From DASQFI01 sp963780895 (GTDB lineage Bacteria; Acidobacteriota; Vicinamibacteria; Vicinamibacterales; SCN-69-37), in NCBI GenBank assembly GCA_963780895.1, contig CAWAEG010000003.1, positions 248,001-312,000 of the forward strand: a stretch of 64,000 nucleotides of DNA, in the 5' to 3' direction. The notes under the pieces were generated by a model, which saw nothing but the letters and a program-made list of their open reading frames with translations, had not been told where the DNA came from and made no database searches. Below are positions 17,312 through 25,406 of the stretch, in pieces. Each line of letters begins with the position of its first letter. Position 1 is the stretch's first letter. The translations under genes were made by a program, and so were the position numbers.

Positions 17312-17989
17312 CTTCCTGTCCAGGATCGCGCGGTCGTACAGGACGGCTGCGACGACCCCCCCAGCAATCGGCGCGACCCAGTAGGCCCAGTGCCACTGCC
17401 AGAAGCCCTGGACGAGCGCGGGACCAAACGACCTCGCCGGGTTCATTGACGCGCCCGTGACCGGCCCGCCCGCGAGGATATCGAACGTGACCGTCAACCC
17501 GATCGCGAACGCGCCGATCTTCACGGCCTGGCCGCGTGTGTCGACAGCCGCACCGAAGATGGCGAGGACGAGCAGGAACGTGAGCACGAACTCGACGATG
17601 AGCACGGTCCCGGTGGTGGCCCAGCTGGCCGGCAAGGGGATACCGAGGTTCGCCTGCGCGACGGCGGCCTCCGGAAACACGCCCTGACAGATCAGCGCAG
17701 CGGTGGTCGCGCCCGCGAGCTGCGCGAGCACGTAGACTCCGGCGTTCGGCGCGGCAATGCGTCCGGTGGCGAGCATCGCCATCGTCACCGCCGGGTTGAA
17801 ATGCGCGCCGGACACGCCGCCGAACGTCGCGACGCCGATCGACAGCGCCAGTCCGTGCGCCAGCGCGATGCCGACAAGACCGATGTCGCTGCCGACAGCG
17901 GCCGTGCCGCCGAGAATGGCGGCGATGCCCGCAAAGCAGAGGAAGAAGGTGCCGAGGAACTCAGCCAGCGCCGCACTCATTTTGGACAT
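17306..17989 (-). CDS. Aquaporin (MIP family)
   Basis: A 227-residue channel with six transmembrane helices and the two half-helices ending in the NPA boxes: 'GAHFNPAVTMAML' in the first half and 'GASMNPARSFGPAL' in the second. The Arg after the second NPA is the selectivity-filter Arg. The length and lack of the glycerol-facilitator insertions fit a water-selective AqpZ-like channel rather than GlpF; the exact selectivity cannot be decided by eye. The gene is convergent with the PQQ-like protein gene and stands alone. Confidence 0.93.
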   Translation of the reverse strand: MSKMSAALAEFLGTFFLCFAGIAAILGGTAAVGSDIGLVGIALAHGLALSIGVATFGGVSGAHFNPAVTMAMLATGRIAAPNAGVYVLAQLAGATTAALICQGVFPEAAVAQANLGIPLPASWATTGTVLIVEFVLTFLLVLAIFGAAVDTRGQAVKIGAFAIGLTVTFDILAGGPVTGASMNPARSFGPALVQGFWQWHWAYWVAPIAGGVVAAVLYDRAILDRKN

Positions 17990-18003
17990 GGGGGTATTAT
18001 GGG

Positions 18004-18104
18004 AAAGGGGACGGGTCTGAAATATGGAAAACTTTGGGGGCCGAGTCGCCTAGTGGACGATGGAGTTCCCGCATTTGAGACCCGTCCGTTTCTCACATTT
18101 TAGA
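18004..18104. repeat. REP-like inverted pair, family 4 (GGGACGGGTCT type)
   Basis: Two units in inverted orientation: GGACGGGTCTGAAAT (18008-18022) and, on the other strand, GGACGGGTCTCAAAT (18073-18087), one mismatch in 15. AT-rich TGGAAAA and GAGAAA blocks lie at their outer sides. This resembles the paired REP sequences that end in GGGAC(A/G)G-type heads. The element spans the start codon and first 15 codons of the next gene. Confidence 0.7.
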
Positions 18105-19331
18105 GCCGTCACCCTGGTTGCGACGGCCACCGCTCTTTCCGTTGCGGCGCTGCCGCAGCAGCCGATCACGACGCCGTTTTCCGGGCCCGTCACGGTCTTG
18201 ACATCACCGGCGCCCGACGGATCCGCGCAACCGAACCTCACGACGGACCGGAACGGGCGCGTCTGGTTGAGCTGGCTCGAGACGCGCTCCGGCGGCGGAC
18301 ACCGGTTTCAACTTTCCAGTCTCCAGGGCGCGACGTTCGGCGCACCGCTCACGATCGCGGAAGGGCCTGACTTTCTTGCCAACTGGGCGGACTTCCCCTC
18401 CGTCTTTGTGACGTCAACGGGCACGCTGGCGGCGCACTGGCTCCAGCGCGGCGTCGGCAAGCCGTACGGCATTCAGTTGCGCACATCGACCGACGGCGGC
18501 ACGACCTGGACGGCGCCCAGGACTCCGCATCACGACAGCGCCGCGGGTGAGTTCGGGTTCGTGTCGTTCTTCGAGGATCCGGGCGCGGGCCTCGGGATGA
18601 TCTGGCTCGACGGCCGCGCGATGGGAAACCCGACGGCATCGGGCCAGGCCGGCCACACGGGCGCCCACGGCATGGCGATTCGTGCGGCGACGGTCAGAAA
18701 CGGCGCGCCTGGCCAACAGGCCGTGGTCGATCCGCAGGTCTGCGAATGCTGTCAGACCTCGGCCGCGAGGACGTCCGACGGCGTCGTCATCGTCTACCGC
18801 GACAAGAGCGACGCGAACATAAGGGACATCTCCATTGCGCGGTTCGCCAACGGCCAATGGTCGCCACCGGCGACGGTCCACCCCGACAACTGGGAGATCA
18901 ACGGCTGTCCGGTGAACGGACCGGTCGTCACCGCGATCGGCGATGCCGTGGCGGTCGCGTGGTTCACGATCGCGGGCGGCACGCCGCACGTAAGAGTCGC
19001 GTTCTCGACCGACGGGGGGCGGAAGTTCGGCGCGCCAATACAGGTCGATTCGAAAACGACATTCGGGCGGCTCGGCATGGCGATGCCCTCGGCCGATCGC
19101 GTGATCGTCTCGTCCATCGAGCGGGGCGAAGACGGCGTCGAGCTGATCGTCCGCGAAGTCGCGCGCGACGGCCGCGCCGGTACGCCGGTCGTCATCGCGC
19201 CGTCGAGCTCCGACCGGTCGAGCGGGTTCGCCCGCGTCGCGATCTCGGGCCGCCGCCTGGTGCTCGCGTGGACGGATAACAGCCGGGGCGCGCCGCCGCG
19301 CGTAAGAGTGGCGACCGCGCCGCTCCGCTGA
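18060..19331 (+). CDS. Exported sialidase-like (BNR-repeat) protein
   Basis: A 423-residue protein. After an N-terminal basic stretch and hydrophobic segment (about residues 17-32), the protein shows the six-bladed propeller pattern of sialidase/BNR proteins with Asp-box-like blocks 'STDGGTTW' and 'STDGGRKF'. A 'CECC' cluster (about residue 228) is unusual and could bind a metal or form disulfides. The catalytic Arg triad and Tyr/Glu of true sialidases could not be confirmed. The ATG at 18060 and the first 15 residues are encoded by a REP-like repeat; no better start exists downstream before the hydrophobic segment, so the repeat seems to provide the start codon. The downstream UPF0182 gene begins 19 bases after the stop. 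Confidence 0.75.
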   Translation: MEFPHLRPVRFSHFRAVTLVATATALSVAALPQQPITTPFSGPVTVLTSPAPDGSAQPNLTTDRNGRVWLSWLETRSGGGHRFQLSSLQGATFGAPLTIAEGPDFLANWADFPSVFVTSTGTLAAHWLQRGVGKPYGIQLRTSTDGGTTWTAPRTPHHDSAAGEFGFVSFFEDPGAGLGMIWLDGRAMGNPTASGQAGHTGAHGMAIRAATVRNGAPGQQAVVDPQVCECCQTSAARTSDGVVIVYRDKSDANIRDISIARFANGQWSPPATVHPDNWEINGCPVNGPVVTAIGDAVAVAWFTIAGGTPHVRVAFSTDGGRKFGAPIQVDSKTTFGRLGMAMPSADRVIVSSIERGEDGVELIVREVARDGRAGTPVVIAPSSSDRSSGFARVAISGRRLVLAWTDNSRGAPPRVRVATAPLR

Positions 19332-19350
19332 GCACCGGGACCAGGTTCTC

Positions 19351-22134
19351 ATGCGACTCAGACTGCCCGGAATCCTGCTGATTCTCGCCAGCCTGCTGTT
19401 CGTGGTGCCGTCGGCCGCCGGTTTCTACACGGACTGGCTTTGGTTCCGCGAGCTCGGCTACGAAGGCATTTTCCTGCGCACGATCAACGCCCAGTTCGCG
19501 GTGTTCGCGGCGACGTTCGCGGCGGTTTTCAGCTTTCTGTATCTCAACATCCGGCTGGCGAGCCGGCCGCTGAAACGTCCGCACATCGTGCTCGGGACCA
19601 GCATCGACGGCAGCCCGATCACGGTCGACGGCCGGCGGCTTGGGCGGCTTGCGTTCTGGCTCTCGCTCACCATCGCGATCGCGCTCGCGTTGTCCGGCGC
19701 GACGAACTGGCTGGCCTGGCTCAGCGCATTCAACGCGGTGCCGTTTGGCCAGCGCGATCCGCTGTTCAACCGCGATGTGGCGTTCTACGTCTTCAAGCTG
19801 CCGGTGCTCCAGATCATCCGGCAGCAGGCGATGGTCACGGCCGTGCTCACGCTCATCGGCTGCGGCCTTTACTACGTGCTGTCCGGGAACTTCGTCATCG
19901 AGTCGCGGCACGGCGTCGCGTTCTGGCCGCGCGTCCGGCTGATCCCGGCGGCGCGCCGCCACCTCGGCATCCTGGGCGCGGTCATCTTCAGCCTGATGGC
20001 GTGGGGCGCCTGGCTCGAGCTGCCGCGGACTCTCCTGTCGTCGGTCGATTCGGCCGTGACGTTCGGCGCGTCCTACACGGACGTCCACGCCACGTTCCCG
20101 TTCCTGTGGGCGACGCTCGTCGTGCTCGCCGCCGGCGCGGGACTGTCGCTCTGGTACGGCTTCAGCCGGCACGCCTGGCCGCTCGGCGCCGCGGTCGGGC
20201 TCTACTTCGCGGTGACGATGGCGGGCGGGTTGTATGGAGCCGTGCTCCAGCGGCTGATCGTCACGCCGAACGAACAGGACAAGGAACAGCCGTTCATCGT
20301 CCACAACATCGAGGCGACGCGGCGCGCCTACGCGCTCGACCGTGTCGAGGAGCGCGAGCTCTCGGGCGACGCCGAGCTGACGCCGCAGGACATTATCAGC
20401 AACGCCGGGACGATTGAAAACGTCCGGCTCTGGGACCATCAGCCGCTGCTGCAGACGTTCGCACAAATTCAGGAAATCCGGACCTACTACGACTTCATCA
20501 ACGTTGACAACGACCGGTACACGCTTGACGGCAAGTACCGTCAGGTGATGCTATCGGCCCGCGAGCTGAATCCCGAGAGCATCCAGAACCGATCGTGGGT
20601 CAACGAGCGACTCTATTTCACGCACGGCTATGGATTGACGCTCGGGCCCGTCAACCAGGTGGCGACCGGGGGACTCCCGGTGCTGTACATCCGCGACCTG
20701 CCGCCGGTCTCGACGGTCGACCTGCGTCTCGATCAGCCGAGCATCTACTTCGGCGAGCTCTCGAACAGCTACGTCCTCGTCCGCACGAAGCAGGCAGAGT
20801 TCCACTATCCGCGCGGGGAGGACAACGAAACGACGTTCTACGAAGGCACGGGCGGCGTGCCGATTGGCGGGCTCCTGCGGCGCCTGCTTTTCGCGATCAA
20901 GTTCGCGAACACCGATATCCTGGTGACGAACCAGTTGCTGCCGGAGAGCCGCATCCTGTTCCACCGGCGGATCGGCGATCGCGTGCGGCTGCTCGCGCCG
21001 TTTCTCACATTCGATTCCGATCCATATCCGGTCGTGAGCAACGGCCAGATCTTCTGGATCCAGGACGCGTACACGAGCACCACGAACTATCCCTACTCGA
21101 CACCATCGACCTGTCCGGGCGGCCCGTGCAACTACATCCGCAACTCGGTGAAGATCGTCGTGGACGCCTTCGACGGCACGACGACCCTGTATCTGGCCGA
21201 GCCGACGGATCCGCTGGCGCTGACGATGGCCAAGATCTTTCCAGGCGTACTGCACCCGCTGTCGGAGATGCCGGCCGACCTGCGGCAGCACGTGCGCTAT
21301 CCGGAGGACATCTTCGACATCCAGTCGCGTGTGTTCGCGACGTATCACATGACCAGCCCGCTGGTCTTCTACAACAAGGAGGACCAGTGGCAGGTGCCGA
21401 CGCTCGAAGGCGAGCGGAACGCGACTCCGATGCGGCCGTACTACGCGGTCATGCGGCTCCCGGGCGAGAAGCAGCCCGAGTTCATTCAGATGCTGCCGTT
21501 CACCCCGCGCCTCAAGGACAACCTCTCGGCCTGGATGGTGGCCAGAAGCGACGGTGCGAACTATGGCCGGCTGGCAGTGTTTCAGTTTCCGAAACAGAAG
21601 ATCGTGTACGGCCCCAAACAGATCGTCGGCCTGATCAGTCAGGACCAGAAGATCTCGCCGGAAATCACGCTGTGGAACCAGCAGGGCTCCCAGGTCATCT
21701 GGGGCACGCTGCTCGTGATCCCCATCAACGAGTCGCTGCTTTACGTCCGGCCGCTCTATCTGCGCGCGTCCGAAGGCCGCATCCCCGAACTGAAACGCGT
21801 CGTCGTCGCCTACCACAGCCGCATCGTGATGGCCGAAACGATGAACCAGGCGCTCGGTCAGATCTTCGGACCTTTGGTCACCGCGGGCCTGGCGCCCGAC
21901 CGGCTGGAGAGTACCGCGACGTCGGTGATCAGGACCGTCGCGGAAGAGCCCACGACGACGACGGCGCCGGCGCCCACCACGCCTGAGGCGACGATGACGC
22001 AGCTCGTCGAGGAGGCGATCGCGCACCGCGATCGGGCCGAGAAGGCGCTGCGCGATGGCAATCTGGGGTTGTACGCCGAGGAAATGAGGAGAGTGGGGGA
22101 TCTTCTCGAAAAGATGCGGACGATTAAGAAGTAG
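19351..22134 (+). CDS. UPF0182 family membrane protein
   Basis: A 927-residue protein with about seven N-terminal transmembrane helices (residues 1-320) beginning 'FYTDWLWFRELGYEG', the hallmark of UPF0182 (COG1615). A large extracytoplasmic domain follows (about 330-870), then an acidic/Thr-Pro linker and an alpha-helical C-terminus rich in Glu and Arg. The family's length (about 900-1000) matches. Its biochemical function is unknown. It starts 19 bases after the sialidase-like gene and is probably co-transcribed. Confidence 0.92.
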   Translation: MRLRLPGILLILASLLFVVPSAAGFYTDWLWFRELGYEGIFLRTINAQFAVFAATFAAVFSFLYLNIRLASRPLKRPHIVLGTSIDGSPITVDGRRLGRLAFWLSLTIAIALALSGATNWLAWLSAFNAVPFGQRDPLFNRDVAFYVFKLPVLQIIRQQAMVTAVLTLIGCGLYYVLSGNFVIESRHGVAFWPRVRLIPAARRHLGILGAVIFSLMAWGAWLELPRTLLSSVDSAVTFGASYTDVHATFPFLWATLVVLAAGAGLSLWYGFSRHAWPLGAAVGLYFAVTMAGGLYGAVLQRLIVTPNEQDKEQPFIVHNIEATRRAYALDRVEERELSGDAELTPQDIISNAGTIENVRLWDHQPLLQTFAQIQEIRTYYDFINVDNDRYTLDGKYRQVMLSARELNPESIQNRSWVNERLYFTHGYGLTLGPVNQVATGGLPVLYIRDLPPVSTVDLRLDQPSIYFGELSNSYVLVRTKQAEFHYPRGEDNETTFYEGTGGVPIGGLLRRLLFAIKFANTDILVTNQLLPESRILFHRRIGDRVRLLAPFLTFDSDPYPVVSNGQIFWIQDAYTSTTNYPYSTPSTCPGGPCNYIRNSVKIVVDAFDGTTTLYLAEPTDPLALTMAKIFPGVLHPLSEMPADLRQHVRYPEDIFDIQSRVFATYHMTSPLVFYNKEDQWQVPTLEGERNATPMRPYYAVMRLPGEKQPEFIQMLPFTPRLKDNLSAWMVARSDGANYGRLAVFQFPKQKIVYGPKQIVGLISQDQKISPEITLWNQQGSQVIWGTLLVIPINESLLYVRPLYLRASEGRIPELKRVVVAYHSRIVMAETMNQALGQIFGPLVTAGLAPDRLESTATSVIRTVAEEPTTTTAPAPTTPEATMTQLVEEAIAHRDRAEKALRDGNLGLYAEEMRRVGDLLEKMRTIKK

Positions 22135-22151
22135 TGGTTCCGGGGAACCCT

Positions 22152-23447
22152 CTAAGAGCCTTTCACGACTTTGCCGCCTTTCATGACGAATGTGACCTTC
22201 CGAAGTTCGGAGATGTCAGTCAACGGATTACCCGCGACCGCGATGACGTCGGCGAAGCGGCCGAGTTGAAGCGATCCGACGCGATCCGCGGCGCCGAGAA
22301 GGTCGGCCGCGTTGCGCGTGGCTGCGAGAATCGCTTCGGCGGCGGGCATGCCCGCTTCGACCATGTAGCCGAACTCGCGCGCGTTCTCGCCGTGGTTCGA
22401 CACACCGGAGTCGGTGCCGAATGCGATCTTCACCCCGGCGGCATAGGCCTGCTTGAACATGTCCTGAATCAGCGGACCAATCCTGGCCGCCTTGGCCTGG
22501 ACCGTCGGATGGAAGTGTCCGGGAATCGTGGCCATCTCGGCGACCGTCTTACCTGCGAGGATCGTGGGAACGAGGTACGTCCCGCGCTCCTTGTAGAGCT
22601 TGAAGCTCTCCGCATCGCCGTAGGTGCCATGTTCGATCGAGTCCACGCCGGCGCGGATCGCGGCGTGGATCCCCGCTTTGCCGTGGGCGTGTGCGGCGAC
22701 CTTCATGCCCAGGAGGTGCGCCGCCTCGACGATCGCCCGCATTTCCTCGTCCGTGAACTGCTGCGCGTCGCCGGAGGCGCCGATCGAAAGCACGCCGCCG
22801 GTCGCGGTGATCTTGATCAGATCGGCGCCGTACTTGTGCTGGTACCGCACGGCCTTTCGCGCCTCGTCGGCGCTGTCGATGATGCCGTCCATCCAGGTCG
22901 GCGCGACCCAGAGGTCGGGCCGCAGTCCGCCCTGATCGCCGTGGCCGCCGGTGATGCTGAGCACCGTGCGTGCCGTCCAGATACGCGGGCCCGCGACGAG
23001 CCCGCTTTCGATCGCGCGCTTCAAGGCGACGTCCGCGCCGCCGTCGGCGCCGACGTTCCGAATCGTCGTGAACCCGGCCTCGAGCGTGCGCCTGGCGTAG
23101 ACGGTTGACCGCACGGCGTCGTCGAGCGGCGTCTCGGTCACCGCTCGGACGATGGCATTGCCGGTGCCCTCGCCCGTGATGTGCGTGTGGCTGTCGATGA
23201 ACCCCGGCATCACGGTCGACGTCCGGAGGTCGATCACGTTCGCGCCGGCCGGCGTCGCCCAGCCGTCCTGAACCGAGGCAATCCGGTCCCCGGCAATCAG
23301 GACGCTGGCCTTCTCGCGCGGCGACGTGCCGACGCCGTCCAGCAAGCGGCCCGCATGAATGACGACGTCGACTTTCGGGGTGGATTGTTCGGTCCCACTG
23401 ATGAGGGGCAGGACCGCGATCAGCGCCGCCAGTACGCGTGGTTTCAT
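22152..23447 (-). CDS. Exported metal-dependent amidohydrolase (Xaa-Pro dipeptidase/imidazolonepropionase-like)
   Basis: A 431-residue protein with signal peptide (about residues 1-20) and the amidohydrolase TIM-barrel motifs in order: 'DSHTHI' (metal His 87 and 89), 'LIKITATGG' (candidate carboxylated Lys), 'HAHG', 'IEHGTY' and 'FGTDSG' (metal Asp). These support a binuclear-metal hydrolase. The subgroup contains prolidases and related peptidases that cleave L-Xaa-L-Pro or cyclic amides; the real substrate is not known. Convergent with the UPF0182 gene (17 bases between stops). Confidence 0.9.
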   Translation of the reverse strand: MKPRVLAALIAVLPLISGTEQSTPKVDVVIHAGRLLDGVGTSPREKASVLIAGDRIASVQDGWATPAGANVIDLRTSTVMPGFIDSHTHITGEGTGNAIVRAVTETPLDDAVRSTVYARRTLEAGFTTIRNVGADGGADVALKRAIESGLVAGPRIWTARTVLSITGGHGDQGGLRPDLWVAPTWMDGIIDSADEARKAVRYQHKYGADLIKITATGGVLSIGASGDAQQFTDEEMRAIVEAAHLLGMKVAAHAHGKAGIHAAIRAGVDSIEHGTYGDAESFKLYKERGTYLVPTILAGKTVAEMATIPGHFHPTVQAKAARIGPLIQDMFKQAYAAGVKIAFGTDSGVSNHGENAREFGYMVEAGMPAAEAILAATRNAADLLGAADRVGSLQLGRFADVIAVAGNPLTDISELRKVTFVMKGGKVVKGS

Positions 23448-23488
23448 GCCGGGAGTTTAGCAGCCGTCCGATCACATAATGAATGCGT

Positions 23489-23513
23489 GCCTTGGGCCTG
23501 GGGGCCTCGGGCT
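23489..23513. repeat. GCCTTGGGCC low-complexity repeat, family 5 variant
   Basis: GCCTTGGGCCTGGGGGCCTC block upstream of clpS, related to the longer repeat at 63605-63644 and to a copy inside clpA at 48667-48700. Confidence 0.5.
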
Positions 23514-23531
23514 CCCCGGCGTCGGTTCGTT

Positions 23532-23840
23532 ATGTCAGAGCAGCAGCCCGGTTCCGTCGTCAAGGAACGCGTCAAGACCGAGAAAAAAGAGCCGACCCTG
23601 TTCAAGGTCGTGCTCCTGAACGACGACTACTCGACGATGGAGTTCGTGGTGGAAATCCTCGAGAGCGTCTTCCAGAAAACGCCAGCCGAGGCGTACCAGA
23701 TCATGATGCACGTCCACGTGAACGGGCGCGGGATCGCCGGCGTCTATCCGTGGGAGGTCGCCGAGACCAAGGTCGATACCGTCATTTCGCTCGCGCGCGG
23801 CGCGGGATTCCCACTACGGGCGATTACCGAAGAGGCATAA
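23532..23840 (+). CDS. clpS: ATP-dependent Clp protease adaptor ClpS
   Basis: A 102-residue protein. After a charged N-terminal extension the core reads 'FKVVLLNDDYSTMEFVVEIL', the N-degron-binding pocket of ClpS with the conserved Asn-Asp-Asp, then 'HVNGRGIAGVYPWEVAETK', which contacts the ClpA N-domain. ClpS hands N-end-rule substrates to ClpAP. In many genomes clpS and clpA are adjacent; here the clpA-like gene is 23.5 kb away (47379). The ATG at 23532 is the only one that fits. Confidence 0.95.
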   Translation: MSEQQPGSVVKERVKTEKKEPTLFKVVLLNDDYSTMEFVVEILESVFQKTPAEAYQIMMHVHVNGRGIAGVYPWEVAETKVDTVISLARGAGFPLRAITEEA

Positions 23841-23886
23841 AGACAAACCCCCAAAGCCACTCTTCCGGCCCCTCGGGCCGGCGGGT

Positions 23887-24002
23887 CGATACGACGGGTA
23901 CGGCAGGTCCAATGAACGAACTGACGCGTCTTCTTTCTTTGAACTAAAGAAAGATGGCGGGCGTCAGGCGCGTTCAAGGGACCCGCCGTACCCGTCGTAC
24001 CG
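23887..24002. repeat. Long palindromic element, family 2 copy B
   Basis: Arms of 24 bases (23887-23910 and 23979-24002), two mismatches, around an interior that pairs in turn (TGAACG.../...CGTTCA, then CTTTCTTT/AAAGAAAG). The right arm is identical to that of copy A at 2256-2279 and the interior motif AAGATGGCGGGCGTCAGG is shared. It lies between the convergent clpS and PQQ-like genes. Confidence 0.85.
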
Positions 24003-24027
24003 ACACGTCATCAGACTTCTGTCTTTT

Positions 24028-25344
24028 TTATTTCCCTACTGCGTACAACTCGTTGTCGCCCCGAAGAAAGATCCGGCCGCGTGAGATGGCCGGCGACGCG
24101 ACGAAGTGCGCGTCGAGTTTGTTGCGCGACAGCACCTCGAACGTCCGGCCGGCCCTGAGCACGACCGTCTCGCCGGTCTCGGACACCAGGTAGATGCGAC
24201 CGTCGGCCGCGACCGGCGACGCGGTGAACACGCCGCCGACGCGCTCCTGCCACACCCGCTCGCCCGTTTTCGCCTCGAGACAGGTCACGACGCCGAGCTC
24301 GCCAGCCGTGTAGATGAGACCGTCGTAATGGACGAGGGACGAGATGTAGGGCGCGCCGGTTGGAATGCGCCAGGTGACGTGACTCGAGGACACGTCGCCC
24401 TGCCCGCCGGGACGGATCGCAAAGTACGGACCGGATCGATACCCGCGCGTCGTGTAGACGATGCCGTCGGCGAGCGTCGGCACCGGAATCGGAAACCGGT
24501 TTTCGTCGACCACGCGCCAGCGATCGTCACCGGTGTCCAGGGCGATCGCCTCGATTCCGGTGCTCGTGTTGATCACGATCTCCGCGCCTCGCGGGCCGTC
24601 GAGAATCAGCGGCGTGCTGTACGAGAGCAGCGGCGCCGGCCGATCGACTTTCCACCTGACGGCGCCCGAGCGCTTGTCGAGCGCCAGCACGTATGCCGAT
24701 GCGCCGTGGTAGCACACGAGGATGACGAGATCCTTCACGAGCACCGGCGAGCTCGAGTGGCCCCATTGAAGATCGAACGGCGCGTACTCCTTGCCGAGAT
24801 GTTTCGCCCACAGCCGCTTGCCGGCATGATCGAGCGCGACGATCTGCCCCGTCCCGAACCAGCCAATCACGACGTCGGCATCCGTGGCCGGACTGGGCGA
24901 CGCGAGATTGTGTTTGTCATGGACCGCCGGCAACGGCCCCTCGGCCGCGACCGTGTGTTCCCAGGCACGCTTGCCGTCCGACCACCGGTACGCCGCCAGT
25001 GAAAACCCGACGGCGGCGGCCGTCGTCGCACCCGTCAAGTTCCGTTCACCGGCGTCGGCGCCCTGAACCAGCGTCGGATGGTTGCCCGCGCGCCGGAGGC
25101 CCGCACCGGTCTGGCTCGTGACGTAGATCTGATCCCGCCAGATGACGGGCGTCGAGACGCCCGCGCCGCTGAGCGGCGTTCGCCACGCGACGCCGGCCGC
25201 CGGTCCCCATGTCACCGGCAATCCGGTCTCCGTGCTGACGCCGCTTCCCGTCGGACCGCGCCAGTGCGGCCAGTCGTCGGCCGAGACCGCGACGCCGAGC
25301 TGCGTGCACCAGATGGCCATCAACGCCGAAATCACTCGTCGCAT
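24028..25344 (-). CDS. Exported PQQ-like beta-propeller protein 2
   Basis: A 438-residue protein with signal peptide ending near 'GVAVSA' (about residue 18), then 'DDWPHWRGPTGSG' and a series of blades such as 'DGKRAWEHTV', 'AGKRLWAKHL' and 'TGERVWQERV'. It is a paralogue of the gene at 15983. Catalytic residues of quinoprotein dehydrogenases were not recognised. The Met at 25344 was chosen for a compact signal peptide; Met 25368 is a possible upstream start. Divergent from the PPK2 gene with a shared 62-base promoter region. Confidence 0.87.
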   Translation of the reverse strand: MRRVISALMAIWCTQLGVAVSADDWPHWRGPTGSGVSTETGLPVTWGPAAGVAWRTPLSGAGVSTPVIWRDQIYVTSQTGAGLRRAGNHPTLVQGADAGERNLTGATTAAAVGFSLAAYRWSDGKRAWEHTVAAEGPLPAVHDKHNLASPSPATDADVVIGWFGTGQIVALDHAGKRLWAKHLGKEYAPFDLQWGHSSSPVLVKDLVILVCYHGASAYVLALDKRSGAVRWKVDRPAPLLSYSTPLILDGPRGAEIVINTSTGIEAIALDTGDDRWRVVDENRFPIPVPTLADGIVYTTRGYRSGPYFAIRPGGQGDVSSSHVTWRIPTGAPYISSLVHYDGLIYTAGELGVVTCLEAKTGERVWQERVGGVFTASPVAADGRIYLVSETGETVVLRAGRTFEVLSRNKLDAHFVASPAISRGRIFLRGDNELYAVGK

Positions 25345-25370
25345 ATGCAACCTCACCCAGATCGGCATTC

Positions 25371-25376
25371 TATAAT
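25371..25376 (+). promoter_or_regulatory. -10 box (TATAAT) for the PPK2 gene
   Basis: A perfect TATAAT 30 bases before the ATG at 25407, inside the 15-mer GCATTCTATAATCGG. The identical 15-mer precedes the clpA gene (47350-47364). No clear -35 box. Confidence 0.6.
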
Positions 25377-25406
25377 CGGCCGGGCCCATTCCCGGCCACG
25401 AGACAC

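Noticed and set aside
19192..20466. 424-codon minus-strand open frame
   Set aside because: Antisense to the UPF0182 and sialidase-like genes; composition is Arg/Glu-rich and unlike a folded protein.
20551..22026. 491-codon minus-strand open frame
   Set aside because: Antisense to UPF0182, no start or ribosome-binding site, charged low-complexity product.
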